Source: Ruthenibacterium avium (GTDB lineage Bacteria > Bacillota > Clostridia > Oscillospirales > Ruminococcaceae). From it: a DNA stretch of 34,256 bases. Shown here piece by piece: positions 1 to 8,413 of the stretch. Numbering within the stretch: position 1 is the first letter of the stretch; every line of letters begins with the position of its first letter. The stretch is from assembly GCA_019118905.1 (NCBI GenBank), contig DWYA01000047.1, positions 1 to 34,256 of the forward strand. Reading direction: 5' to 3'. The notes below the pieces were generated by a model that had not been told where the DNA came from, searched no databases, and was given only the letters and a program-made list of their open reading frames with translations. Both the position numbers and the translations under genes were made by a program.

Positions 1-16
1 CGCGTATGTTGTAGAC

Positions 17-22
17 TATAAT
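17..22 (+). promoter_or_regulatory. Perfect -10 box (TATAAT) at the left edge
   Basis: The hexamer TATAAT is a perfect sigma-A-type -10 element. With the usual 17-base spacer its -35 box would fall just left of position 1, outside the window, so the promoter can only be half seen. Transcription would start near position 29 and read into the hairpin-rich region up to the terminator at 372-407. Confidence 0.5.
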
Positions 23-28
23 GAACTT

Positions 29-407
29 GTTTTCATGTTCATATAGCGAGAACAACTTTTGACCAGTCTCTTATTTTTTCAGAGGCTCAAGGCCATGCGG
101 ACAGCCGGGTCAAACTGCCGAGTGTAAAACCGCTTTGGTTTTACGTTATTGATTGCGTTCAAAGCGCAACTTTTATAAGTTGGCAAGTGAATTGCCAATT
201 GGTTCCTTCATAACCAAGTGTACTAGAGTACACACTTGTGAAACGGTCAATAAGAGTAGTAAAAGTAGTTCTTACTATATAGACTCTGCAAATCTTCTGC
301 CACCTGCTGCGCCGCCGTGCGTCGGTGCGCTTCGCGGCTGTGCGTTTTTTAGAAGATACGACAAGTTTTTCAAGGATGTACCACGGTACCGTGGTGCATC
401 CTTTTTT
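29..407 (+). ncRNA. Candidate structured non-coding RNA, about 380 nt, unidentified
   Basis: There is no convincing protein gene here, yet the stretch is packed with base-pairing potential. Visible stems are 124-131/137-144 (8 bp), 153-157/165-169, 167-172/177-182 (competing with the previous), 180-186/192-198 (perfect 7 bp), 199-204/212-217, 218-223/228-233, and 253-257/283-287 with an inner 258-262/272-276. Longer-range pairs are 58-64/108-114 (TTTGACC/GGTCAAA), 68-75/249-256 (CTCTTATT/AATAAGAG) and 292-298/351-357 (ATCTTCT/AGAAGAT). The first two of these cross and could form a pseudoknot. A TATAAT box lies upstream and a strong intrinsic terminator ends the region. I do not recognise the family; it shows none of the signature segments of RNase P, tmRNA, SRP or SAM-I that I know. 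It could instead be a long leader of the polyamine operon if the terminator is conditional. Confidence 0.45.
372..407 (+). terminator. Strong intrinsic terminator
   Basis: The arms 372-386 and 389-403 pair over 15 bp with a single G-U wobble (centre GGTACC), and six T residues follow at 402-407. It would end the candidate RNA upstream, or act as an attenuator ahead of speD. Confidence 0.75.
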
Positions 408-658
408 GTTTGCCCGGCGGCAGAATGCCGCCTATGGGCTTTCTGAAAAGTCGAAATTTTCTGCTTTTTCTACAAGGCGTGGTGTATGCTGCGTTAAAAA
501 TGCTCGCAATCCACAAAGGATTCCTGCGCTTTTTGCCTTGCAGCCCCTCACACCTTACGAAAAATCAGTGCATTTCTTTGTTTTCAGAAACGCCCTGATT
601 ACGGACGCTGTGCCGCCAAACAGCAAACGGCTTTGAAAGGGCCGTTGGGAGGTTTCTT
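408..658 (+). promoter_or_regulatory. speD 5' region with RBS-proximal hairpin
   Basis: This 250-base stretch holds no gene I can support. It contains a perfect hairpin GGCGGCA-GAA-TGCCGCC (416-432) without a T-run. A second stem, 626-631/641-646 (AACGGC/GCCGTT), ends directly against the speD Shine-Dalgarno GGGAGG (about 647-652). The second hairpin could modulate ribosome access. I found no clear -35/-10 pair for speD. Confidence 0.3.
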
Positions 659-1438
659 ATGTCAGAAAAAATGAGACTGTACGGGTTTAACAACCTGACC
701 AAATCTTTGAGCTTTAATATCTACGATATTTGCTATGCCAAAACGGCGCGCGAACAGCAAGACTATATTAAGTATATCAATGAGCAGTACAACTCCGACC
801 GCTTGACGGAAATTCTGACAAAACTAACGGAAATGATCGGCGCAACCGTGCTGAACATTTCCAAGCAGGATTATGAGCCGCAGGGCGCCAGCGTCACCTT
901 CTTAATTGCGGAGGAAAGCATGGTGAAAAACCGCAGCGGCGAACTGGTGGTGGCGCATCTTGACAAAAGCCATGTCACCGTCCACACCTACCCGGAATAT
1001 CACCCCGAAACCTCCATTGCCACCTTCCGCGTGGATATCGACGTTTCCACCTGCGGCGAAATCACGCCGCTTTCCACCTTGGATTTTCTGATTGGCAGCT
1101 TTGACTCCGACATTATCACCATCGACTACCGCGTGCGCGGCTTTACGCGCAACATGGCGGGCAAAAAGCTGTTTATGGACCATTCCATCACTTCCGTACA
1201 GGATTATATCAACGACGATATTTTGAAAAAGTATGACGCTGTGGACATCAACGTCTATCAAGCCAATATGTTCCACACCAAGCTTTTGATTAAAGATCCC
1301 ATTTTGCAAAACTACCTGTTCAATTCGGACGTGTACGAAATTCCGCCGAAAATCCGGTTGGATATTACCAATGCCCTGCGCCGTGAAATGATTGAAATTT
1401 TCAGCGGGTGCAATGTTTATCGGGAGGGAGAAAAGTGA
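659..1438 (+). CDS. speD: S-adenosylmethionine decarboxylase proenzyme (bacterial class 1b type)
   Basis: It decarboxylates S-adenosylmethionine to give the aminopropyl donor for spermidine synthase. The 259-residue length fits the E. coli-type enzyme (about 264 residues). The self-cleavage site that generates the pyruvoyl cofactor is visible as Lys103-Ser104 in HLDKSHVTVHTYPE. The following segments with STCGEITPLSTLDFLIGSFDSD and YRVRGFTRN are family hallmarks. The ATG is preceded by GGGAGG at a good distance. It is the first gene of the polyamine operon and overlaps the next gene by four bases (GTGA), which suggests translational coupling. Confidence 0.95.
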   Translation: MSEKMRLYGFNNLTKSLSFNIYDICYAKTAREQQDYIKYINEQYNSDRLTEILTKLTEMIGATVLNISKQDYEPQGASVTFLIAEESMVKNRSGELVVAHLDKSHVTVHTYPEYHPETSIATFRVDIDVSTCGEITPLSTLDFLIGSFDSDIITIDYRVRGFTRNMAGKKLFMDHSITSVQDYINDDILKKYDAVDINVYQANMFHTKLLIKDPILQNYLFNSDVYEIPPKIRLDITNALRREMIEIFSGCNVYREGEK

Positions 1439-2883
1439 GAAATCAAGAGCGCGCCCCCTTGGCCGAGGCGCTGGAGCAAATGCGCCACAACCGCCTTGTC
1501 CCCTTTGATGTACCCGGCCACAAGCGCGGCAAAGGCAACCCGGAGCTGATGGAGTTTTTGGGTGAACGGTGCCTTTCCGTCGATGTCAATTCCATGAAGC
1601 CTCTGGACAATCTGTGCCACCCGGTCAGCGTCATCAAAGAAGCCGAGGAGCTTGCCGCCGAAGCCTTCGGCGCGGCACACGCCTTTTTCATGGTGGGCGG
1701 TACGACATCTGCCGTGCAGGCTATGATTTTGTCCAGCGTCAAAAGCGGTGATGAGATTATTTTGCCGCGCAATGTGCATCAAAGCGTCATCAATTCGCTG
1801 GTGCTGTGCGGCGCGGTTCCCGTTTATATTAACCCGCAGACAAACAGCCGTTTGGGCATTGCCTTGGGCATGTCGATGCAGGACGTGGAACGCACCATGG
1901 AAAGCCACCCGAATGCCAAGGCCATTTTGGTGAATAACCCCACCTATTACGGCATTTGCTCGGACCTGCGCAGCATTACCAAAGCGGCACACGCGCGCGG
2001 CATTCGTGTTCTCGTGGACGAAGCCCACGGCACACACTTCTATTTCGGCAAAGATATGCCCGTGTCCGCCATGGCCGCAGGAGCCGATATGGCGGCGGTC
2101 AGTATGCACAAGTCGGGCGGCTCGCTTACACAAAGCTCCGTGCTTTTGTGCGGCCCCAATGTCAATGCCCACTATGTCCGTCAAGTCATCAACTTGACGC
2201 AGACCACCAGCGGCTCGTATCTGCTGCTTTCCAGCTTGGATTTATCCCGCCGCAACCTCGCGCTGCGCGGCGTGGAAATTTTTGAAAAAGTCAAGCGCTT
2301 TTCCAATTATGCCCGCGATGAAATCAACGCCATCGGCGATTACTACGCCTATTCGAGCGAGCTGGTCAACGGTGACAGCGTGTTCGACTTTGACACCACC
2401 AAGCTCTCGGTGAATACGCTTGCGCTGGGGCTTGCAGGCATTGAGGTGTACGACCTTTTGCGCGACGATTACGATATTCAAATCGAATTCGGCGATTTGG
2501 GCAATATTCTTGCCTACATTTCCGTGGGCGATAAAAACAAAAACATCGAACGTCTGATCAGCGCCCTGAGCGAAATTCGCCGCATTCACAAGCGGGATAA
2601 CCGCGATATGCTCGAAAACGAGTATATCAGCCCGCAGGTGGCCATGTCTCCGCAAACGGCGTTTTATTCGCAAAAAGTCTCTTTGCCCTTGGCGGAATGC
2701 GCCGGTAAGGTGTGTACGGAGTTTGTGATGTGCTACCCTCCCGGCATTCCCATTTTAGCGCCGGGCGAAATTATCACGCAGGACATCATCCGGTACATCC
2801 AGTACGCGAAAGAGAAAGGCTGTGTGCTCACCGGCCCGGAAAGCGTGGATGTCACCCATTTGAATATTTTGAAGGGAGAGTAA
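1435..2883 (+). CDS. speA: Orn/Lys/Arg decarboxylase, aminotransferase-fold (probable arginine decarboxylase)
   Basis: This is a PLP-dependent basic amino-acid decarboxylase of the short (482-residue) Bacillus SpeA/YaaO type. Family marks are FDVPGHKRGKGNPEL near the start, the PLP-contacting VDEAHG (Asp195) and the Schiff-base lysine in SMHKSGG (Lys226). I chose the GTG at 1435 because GGGAGGGAG lies just upstream and the four-base overlap with speD is typical of operons; an in-frame start at 1408 has no such site. The substrate cannot be fixed from sequence alone. Arginine is likeliest because agmatinase (speB) lies two genes downstream, giving arginine to agmatine to putrescine. Confidence 0.9.
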   Translation: MRNQERAPLAEALEQMRHNRLVPFDVPGHKRGKGNPELMEFLGERCLSVDVNSMKPLDNLCHPVSVIKEAEELAAEAFGAAHAFFMVGGTTSAVQAMILSSVKSGDEIILPRNVHQSVINSLVLCGAVPVYINPQTNSRLGIALGMSMQDVERTMESHPNAKAILVNNPTYYGICSDLRSITKAAHARGIRVLVDEAHGTHFYFGKDMPVSAMAAGADMAAVSMHKSGGSLTQSSVLLCGPNVNAHYVRQVINLTQTTSGSYLLLSSLDLSRRNLALRGVEIFEKVKRFSNYARDEINAIGDYYAYSSELVNGDSVFDFDTTKLSVNTLALGLAGIEVYDLLRDDYDIQIEFGDLGNILAYISVGDKNKNIERLISALSEIRRIHKRDNRDMLENEYISPQVAMSPQTAFYSQKVSLPLAECAGKVCTEFVMCYPPGIPILAPGEIITQDIIRYIQYAKEKGCVLTGPESVDVTHLNILKGE

Positions 2884-2884
2884 T

Positions 2885-3736
2885 ATGGACGATTTATGGT
2901 ATAGCGAATATCACACGCCGAATGTGCGGCTTTCCATTCGCATCCGCGAACAGCTGCACCACGAGCAAAGCACCTATCAGTCGATTTCGATTTATGATTC
3001 GCTTGAGTTTGGCCGCTTTTTAACGCTGGACGGCGTGATGATGCTCACCGAGCGCGATGAATTTATTTATCACGAAATGATTACTCATCCCGCCTTTGCC
3101 GTCAATCCCGATATCCGCCGTGTGCTGGTCATCGGCGCAGGTGACGGCGGCGTTGCACGCGAGCTGGCCAAATACCCGCAGATTGAGCAAATCGAAGTGG
3201 TGGAAATTGACCCGCGCGTGGTGGAAGTCTGCCGCGAGTACCTGCCGCAAACGGCATGTGGTTTTGACGACCCGCGCGTTGTGCTGCACTATGAGGACGG
3301 CCTGAAATTTGTCCGCCGCAAGGAAAATCTCTATGATTTGATTATCGTCGATTCCACCGACCCGTTCGGCCCCGGCGAAGTACTGTTCACGCGCGAATTT
3401 TACGGCAGCTGCTTCAGTGCCTTGACGGAAAAAGGCATTTTAATCAACCAGCACGAAAGCCCGTTTTATCACGCGGACGCAAACGAAATGCAGCAGGCAC
3501 ACCGCCGCATTGCGCAGGTGTTCCCCGTTGCAACGGTGTACCAAGCCCATATTCCCACCTACCCCTCCGGCCACTGGCTGTTCGGGTTTGCGTCGAAGGG
3601 GCTGCATCCTGTTCAGGATTTACAGGCCGAGCGCTGGAACGCCTTACAGCTTGCGAGCCGCTATTATAACGCCGAGGTGCATACCGGTGCATTCGGTTTG
3701 CCAAACTATGTAAAGGAGCTTCTCACTCATGGATAA
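2885..3736 (+). CDS. speE: Polyamine aminopropyltransferase (spermidine synthase)
   Basis: It transfers the aminopropyl group of decarboxylated SAM to putrescine. The 283-residue protein has an N-terminal beta domain with LDGVMMLTERDEFIYHEM (about 48-65), the SAM-binding IGAGDGG (83-89), and the catalytic VDSTDPFGPGEVLF (Asp156). It starts one base after the decarboxylase stop and overlaps speB by eight bases. The exact acceptor (putrescine or a longer amine) is inferred from the operon, which makes both putrescine and the donor. Confidence 0.93.
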   Translation: MDDLWYSEYHTPNVRLSIRIREQLHHEQSTYQSISIYDSLEFGRFLTLDGVMMLTERDEFIYHEMITHPAFAVNPDIRRVLVIGAGDGGVARELAKYPQIEQIEVVEIDPRVVEVCREYLPQTACGFDDPRVVLHYEDGLKFVRRKENLYDLIIVDSTDPFGPGEVLFTREFYGSCFSALTEKGILINQHESPFYHADANEMQQAHRRIAQVFPVATVYQAHIPTYPSGHWLFGFASKGLHPVQDLQAERWNALQLASRYYNAEVHTGAFGLPNYVKELLTHG

Positions 3737-4586
3737 AAACATTCAAACTTTTTTAGCGTGCGAAGCAGCGTTCAGCGATGCCAAAACCGTTTTGTTCGGC
3801 GCACCGTTTGACGGCACAACGTCGTTTCGCCCCGGCACCCGCTTTGGCCCTTCTGCCATTCGCAGCGAGTCTTTCGGCATTGAAACATATTCGCCTTACT
3901 GTGACCGCGATTTAACCGACTGCGCCATCTATGACGGCGGCGACTTGGAGCTGCCCTTCGGCAATACCGAGCGCGTGCTGTCAATGATTGAGGACTACAC
4001 CGAGCAGGTGCTTTCTGCCGGAAAGCGCTTTGTGATGCTGGGCGGCGAACATCTTGTCACGCTGGGTTCCCTGCGCGCCGTGTGCCGCCGCTATCCTGAT
4101 TTGCACATCATTCATCTCGATGCCCACACCGACCTTCGCACCGATTACTTGGGCGAAGCGCTGTCTCATTCCACCGTGCTTTACCATGCGTGGAAACTTG
4201 TGGGCGACGGGCGCATTTTCCAGTTTGGTATCCGAAGCGGCGAAAAATATGAATTTGAATTTGCAAAGCAGCATACGGCACTGCGCAAATTTGATTTGCA
4301 GGGCTTTGAGGAAATCGTCAAGGCGCTGGAAGGAAAGCCCGTCTACTTTACGTTAGACCTCGATGTGCTTGACCCGTCTATTTTCTGCGGCACAGGCACC
4401 CCGGAAGCGGGCGGCGTAACCTTCAAAGAGCTGATGCAGGCGATTTTGCAATTGAACCGCCTGAATATTGTAGGCTGCGATATCAACGAGCTTTCCCCCC
4501 ATTATGACCACAGCGGCACTTCGACCGCTGTTGCATGTAAAGTAACCAGAGAGATTTTGCTTCAACTGACAAGCGATTTTTCATAA
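3729..4586 (+). CDS. speB: Agmatinase (ureohydrolase family)
   Basis: It hydrolyses agmatine to putrescine and urea. The ureohydrolase dimanganese ligands are all present: GGEH (His108), HLDAHTD (Asp131, His133, Asp135) and LDLDVLDPS (Asp210, Asp212). The 285-residue length is normal for the family. Arginase and other guanidino hydrolases share these motifs, but the arginine-type decarboxylase and spermidine synthase in the same operon argue for agmatine. It overlaps speE by eight bases. Confidence 0.9.
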   Translation: MDKNIQTFLACEAAFSDAKTVLFGAPFDGTTSFRPGTRFGPSAIRSESFGIETYSPYCDRDLTDCAIYDGGDLELPFGNTERVLSMIEDYTEQVLSAGKRFVMLGGEHLVTLGSLRAVCRRYPDLHIIHLDAHTDLRTDYLGEALSHSTVLYHAWKLVGDGRIFQFGIRSGEKYEFEFAKQHTALRKFDLQGFEEIVKALEGKPVYFTLDLDVLDPSIFCGTGTPEAGGVTFKELMQAILQLNRLNIVGCDINELSPHYDHSGTSTAVACKVTREILLQLTSDFS

Positions 4587-4618
4587 GGCATTGCCATCAA
4601 TAAAAAGGAGTGTGTAAC

Positions 4619-5821
4619 ATGGGTAAATGTTTAATCATCGGCTGCGGCGGCGTCGCCGGCGTTGCCATCCACAAGTGCTGCCAAAACAGCGATGTTTTTG
4701 AGGAAATCATCATCGCCAGCCGCACGAAATCGAAATGCGACGACCTGAAAGCCAAGCTGGAAGGCACCACCAAAACCAAAATCCACACCGAGCAGGTAGA
4801 CGCCGACAATGTGGACGAGCTGATTGCCGTCATCAACAAATACAAGCCCGATGTGGTTTTGAACTTGGCGCTTCCCTATCAGGATTTGACCATTATGGAC
4901 GCTTGCCTTGCCACCAAAACACATTATGTCGATACAGCCAACTACGAGCCGCTGGACACCGCAAAATTTGAGTACAAATGGCAGTGGGCTTACCGCGAGA
5001 AGTTCAAAGAGGCAGGCATCTGCGCTGTTTTGGGCAGCGGCTTCGACCCGGGCGTAACCGGCGTTTTCTCCGCCTATGCACAAAAGCACTATTTTGACGA
5101 AATCCACTACATTGACATTCTGGACTGCAACGGCGGCGACCACGGCTATCCGTTTGCCACCAACTTCAACCCGGAAATCAACATCCGCGAAGTGACGGCC
5201 AATGGCAGCTACTGGGAGGACGGCCACTGGGTGGAAACAAAGCCCATGGAAATCAAGCGCGAGTACGATTTCGCGGGCGTAGGCAAAAAGGATATGTACC
5301 TTTTGCACCACGAGGAGCTGGAAAGCCTCGGCATCAACATCAAGGGCATCAAGCGCATCCGCTTCTTTATGACCTTCGGCCAAAGCTACCTCACCCACCT
5401 CAAATGCTTGGAAAACGTGGGTATGACTTCCATTGAGCCGATTGAGTTTGAGGGCAAGCAGATTGTTCCCCTGCAATTCCTGAAGGCCGTTCTGCCCGAC
5501 CCCGCCAGCCTCGGCCCGCGCACCGTCGGCAAGACGAACATCGGCTGCATTTTCCAAGGCGTAAAGGACGGCAAAGAAAAAACGTATTATGTTTACAACA
5601 TCTGCGACCACCAGGAATGCTATAAAGAGGTTGGCAGCCAGGCAATCTCCTACACCACCGGCGTACCCGCTATGATTGGCGCAATGCTGGTGATGAACGG
5701 CAAGTGGAATAAGCCCGGCGTATGGAACGTGGAGGAGTTTGATCCCGATCCCTTCATGGACGAGCTGAACAAGTGGGGCTTGCCTTGGGTAGAGGACTTT
5801 AACCCGACTTTGGTGGACTGA
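4619..5821 (+). CDS. Carboxynorspermidine/carboxyspermidine dehydrogenase (saccharopine-dehydrogenase family)
   Basis: It is predicted to condense putrescine (or diaminopropane) with L-aspartate-beta-semialdehyde using NADPH, giving carboxyspermidine (or carboxynorspermidine). The 400-residue protein opens with a Rossmann nucleotide loop (LIIGCGGVAG, about 5-14) and has GSGFDPGVTG and the long C-terminal domain of the Lys1-like family. I chose the ATG at 4619 because AAAAGGAG lies eight bases upstream; an in-frame GTG nine bases earlier falls inside that site. Its stop overlaps the nspC start by one base. Saccharopine dehydrogenase proper is the alternative, but the coupling to nspC makes the polyamine role far likelier. 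Confidence 0.9.
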   Translation: MGKCLIIGCGGVAGVAIHKCCQNSDVFEEIIIASRTKSKCDDLKAKLEGTTKTKIHTEQVDADNVDELIAVINKYKPDVVLNLALPYQDLTIMDACLATKTHYVDTANYEPLDTAKFEYKWQWAYREKFKEAGICAVLGSGFDPGVTGVFSAYAQKHYFDEIHYIDILDCNGGDHGYPFATNFNPEINIREVTANGSYWEDGHWVETKPMEIKREYDFAGVGKKDMYLLHHEELESLGINIKGIKRIRFFMTFGQSYLTHLKCLENVGMTSIEPIEFEGKQIVPLQFLKAVLPDPASLGPRTVGKTNIGCIFQGVKDGKEKTYYVYNICDHQECYKEVGSQAISYTTGVPAMIGAMLVMNGKWNKPGVWNVEEFDPDPFMDELNKWGLPWVEDFNPTLVD

Positions 5822-6951
5822 TGAACAAGAATTTATACACGATTCCCACGCCGTGCTATGTTGTCGATGAGCAAAAGCTCATCGACAACCTCACCATTCT
5901 GCGCGATGTTGCCAAAGAGTCCGGCGCAAAAATCCTGCTGGCACAAAAGGCGTTTTCCATGTTCGCTGTTTATCCGCTGATTGGCAAGTATTTAGCCGGA
6001 ACAACCGCCAGCGGTTTGTTTGAAGCAAAGCTTGGCTATGAGGAAATGGGCGGCGAAACCCATATTTTCTGCGCGGCCTATCCCGAACAGGATTTTGACG
6101 AAGTTTTAAGCATCTGCGACCATCTTTCGTTCAATTCCTTTGCACAGTGGGAGCGCTACCGTGAGCGCGCTTTGGCGGCCAAGAAAAGCTGCGGCATCCG
6201 CATTAACCCCGAACACTCTACGCAAGAGCATGGCATTTATGACCCATGCGCCGAAGGCTCTCGCCTGGGTGTCACCCGTGCGCAGTTCCGAACCGATTTG
6301 CTGGACGGCATTGAGGGGCTGCACTTTCACACCCTCTGTGAGCAAAACAGCGACGCACTGATTGAAACGCTGGCGGCAGTGGAAGAAAAATTCGGGGAAT
6401 TCCTGCCCCGTATGAAATGGGTGAATTTCGGCGGCGGCCACCACATCACGCGCCCCGACTATGACCGCGCCGCGCTGGTTGACTGCATCCGCCGTTTCCG
6501 CGAAAAATACAGCGTCGAGGTTTATCTGGAGCCGGGCGAAGCCATCGCCTACCATGCGGGCTATCTGGTGGCGTCGGTGCTGGACATTGTGAAGAATGGC
6601 ATTGATATCGCACTTTTGGATGCGTCCGCCGCGTGTCACATGCCGGATGTCATTGAAATGCCCTATCGCCCCCCGCTGTATGAGAGCGGACTTGCGGGCG
6701 AAAAAGCACACACCTACCGCTTGGCGGGCGCTACCTGCCTTGCCGGAGATGTCATTGGGGATTACTCGTTTGACAAGCCCTTAAACGTCGGTGACAAGCT
6801 GATTTTTGAGGATATGGCCATCTACTCGATGGTAAAAAATAACACCTTCAACGGGATGTGTCTGCCCTCCATTGCACTGATGAAGCAGGATGGCAGCATT
6901 GAAACCGTGCGCAGCTTCGGTTACGAAGATTTTAAAACACGGCTCTCTTAA
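5821..6951 (+). CDS. nspC: Carboxynorspermidine/carboxyspermidine decarboxylase
   Basis: It is a PLP enzyme of the alanine-racemase fold that decarboxylates carboxyspermidine to spermidine, completing the aspartate-semialdehyde route. The PLP lysine is Lys43 in ILLAQKAFSMF. Other marks are the HFHTLCEQN segment, the glycine-rich NFGGGHHITR phosphate site, and LEPGEAIAYHAGYL. The 376-residue length is typical. It overlaps the dehydrogenase by one base (TGATG). It is the last gene before a terminator-like hairpin. Confidence 0.92.
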   Translation: MNKNLYTIPTPCYVVDEQKLIDNLTILRDVAKESGAKILLAQKAFSMFAVYPLIGKYLAGTTASGLFEAKLGYEEMGGETHIFCAAYPEQDFDEVLSICDHLSFNSFAQWERYRERALAAKKSCGIRINPEHSTQEHGIYDPCAEGSRLGVTRAQFRTDLLDGIEGLHFHTLCEQNSDALIETLAAVEEKFGEFLPRMKWVNFGGGHHITRPDYDRAALVDCIRRFREKYSVEVYLEPGEAIAYHAGYLVASVLDIVKNGIDIALLDASAACHMPDVIEMPYRPPLYESGLAGEKAHTYRLAGATCLAGDVIGDYSFDKPLNVGDKLIFEDMAIYSMVKNNTFNGMCLPSIALMKQDGSIETVRSFGYEDFKTRLS

Positions 6952-6970
6952 ATACTTCATCAATAAGCGA

Positions 6971-7000
6971 TAGGCAGGGCAAAATGCCCTGCCTATTTTA
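6971..7000 (+). terminator. Terminator-like hairpin between nspC and the aspartate kinase
   Basis: A perfect 10-bp stem (6971-6980 TAGGCAGGGC with 6986-6995) with a five-base loop is followed by TTTTA. The aspartate kinase Shine-Dalgarno AAGGAGAT (7001-7008) begins immediately after it. The T-run is short, so partial read-through or attenuation is possible. Confidence 0.65.
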
Positions 7001-7015
7001 AAGGAGATACACTTC

Positions 7016-8335
7016 ATGATTGTGGCAAAATTCGGGGGAAGCTCCCTGGCAGACGCAAAGCAATTTCAAAAAGTACGCGCTATCGTCACGAGCCACGAGC
7101 GCCGCCGCGTTGTTGTTCCCAGCGCACCGGGCAAGCGCTTTTCCGATGACGATAAAATTACCGATATGCTCTATTATTGCTTTTATGCGCGTCAGCGCGG
7201 CGATGATTTTGACGCCATGTTTCAAAAAATCAGCGAGCGCTATTGGGAAATTGCGCAGGAGCTTTCTCTTTCCGTGAATTTGCAGCCCTATCTTGAAGAA
7301 ATTCATGCGCAGATTGTCGCGGGAGCCAATGCGGACTACTGCGCCAGCCGCGGCGAATATTTAAACGGCATCCTGCTTGCAAACTATCTTGGATTTCGCT
7401 TTTTAGACGCGGCAGAGGTCATCTTTTTTGACAAAAACGGCGTACTGGACAGCGAAAAGACAAATCGCCGCCTTGCGAAACGACTGGCAGCCGAGCTGCC
7501 GGTGGTTCTGCCGGGTTTTTACGGCAGTGACGCACACGGAAATATTCGTGTGTTTTCGCGCGGCGGCAGCGACATTACCGGGGCTTTGGCCGCGCGCGCC
7601 TGTGAAGCCGAAGTGTATGAAAACTGGACGGATGTTTCCGGCTTTTTGATGGCCGACCCGCGCATTGTGTCAAATCCGCTTCCCATCCGTCATGTCACCT
7701 ACCACGAAATGCACGCATTGGCCAGTGCCGGTGCAACGGTGCTGCACGAGGATAGTGTTGCACCCGTCAGTCAAGACGGCATTCCCACACAAATCCGCAA
7801 TACGAACGACCCCACCCACCCCGGTACCCTCATTACAAGCACGGCGGTTCGGCGCGAAAACTTTTCCATCTTCGCCGGAATCGCAGGCAAAAAAGGATAC
7901 AGCCTTTTGCTTGCCGAAAAGCAGCACCGTGACGCTTCCCCCGCGTTTATGCAGGGTGTATTTCAAGCGGCACAGCATTGTGGAATGGACTTTCAGCTGC
8001 TTTCTGTCAACGGCAGCCACCTTTGCCTGCTGATTGAAACCGAGCAGTACGAAACGAAAAGCATCGGATTTTGGGAAGAAATTTCCGAGATGGGTGTTCC
8101 CTATTTTCACTCTGTCGAGCCCGGCTTTGCCTGTATCGTGCTGGTGGGCTATGGCGTAGTGCATAACTATCAAACCATCAACCGCATTTACAAAGCTTTG
8201 CAGAAGCGGGAAATTGAGGTTTCCATGATTACGCAGGGCATGAGTGAGATCAGCACATGGGTTGCCGTGCAGGAGGATGACATGGAAGACGCTATCCGCA
8301 CCCTTTACGAAGAATTCTGCCGCGATACGCACTAA
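7016..8335 (+). CDS. Aspartate kinase (first copy, linked to the polyamine operon)
   Basis: It phosphorylates L-aspartate, the first step toward aspartate semialdehyde. The 439-residue protein starts VAKFGGSSLAD (substrate/ATP loop) and carries SRGGSDITGALAARA and NWTDVSGFLMADPRIV, which resemble the WTDVPGIYTTDPR version of the family rather than the version in the second kinase at 30279. Two C-terminal ACT modules (about 280-435) indicate feedback control. A good AAGGAGAT lies upstream. Its place directly after the carboxyspermidine dehydrogenase/decarboxylase pair suggests that it supplies aspartate semialdehyde for polyamine synthesis; that is inference. Confidence 0.92.
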   Translation: MIVAKFGGSSLADAKQFQKVRAIVTSHERRRVVVPSAPGKRFSDDDKITDMLYYCFYARQRGDDFDAMFQKISERYWEIAQELSLSVNLQPYLEEIHAQIVAGANADYCASRGEYLNGILLANYLGFRFLDAAEVIFFDKNGVLDSEKTNRRLAKRLAAELPVVLPGFYGSDAHGNIRVFSRGGSDITGALAARACEAEVYENWTDVSGFLMADPRIVSNPLPIRHVTYHEMHALASAGATVLHEDSVAPVSQDGIPTQIRNTNDPTHPGTLITSTAVRRENFSIFAGIAGKKGYSLLLAEKQHRDASPAFMQGVFQAAQHCGMDFQLLSVNGSHLCLLIETEQYETKSIGFWEEISEMGVPYFHSVEPGFACIVLVGYGVVHNYQTINRIYKALQKREIEVSMITQGMSEISTWVAVQEDDMEDAIRTLYEEFCRDTH

Positions 8336-8413
8336 GGCTTCTGTGCACAAAGAAATGCGCCAAAAGCTTTGTTAAAACAATCAACACCGCACACGAAAGA
8401 GAGGTACTGAGAT

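Noticed and set aside
345..350. Six-T run as the end of the candidate RNA
   Set aside because: The stem before it is weak, and ATCTTCT (292-298) pairs with AGAAGAT (351-357) across it, so the terminator at 372-407 is the likelier end.
153..636. Three overlapping plus-strand open frames in the leader region
   Set aside because: They have no good ribosome-binding site, cross the strong terminator and show low-complexity text; the hairpins explain the sequence better.
408..658. SAM riboswitch ahead of speD
   Set aside because: I looked for the conserved SAM-I core and found no matching segments.
902..1309. Long minus-strand frames opposite speD, speA, the dehydrogenase and other genes
   Set aside because: They are shadows of well-supported genes on the other strand, with repetitive His/Val/Gly-rich text and no start signals.
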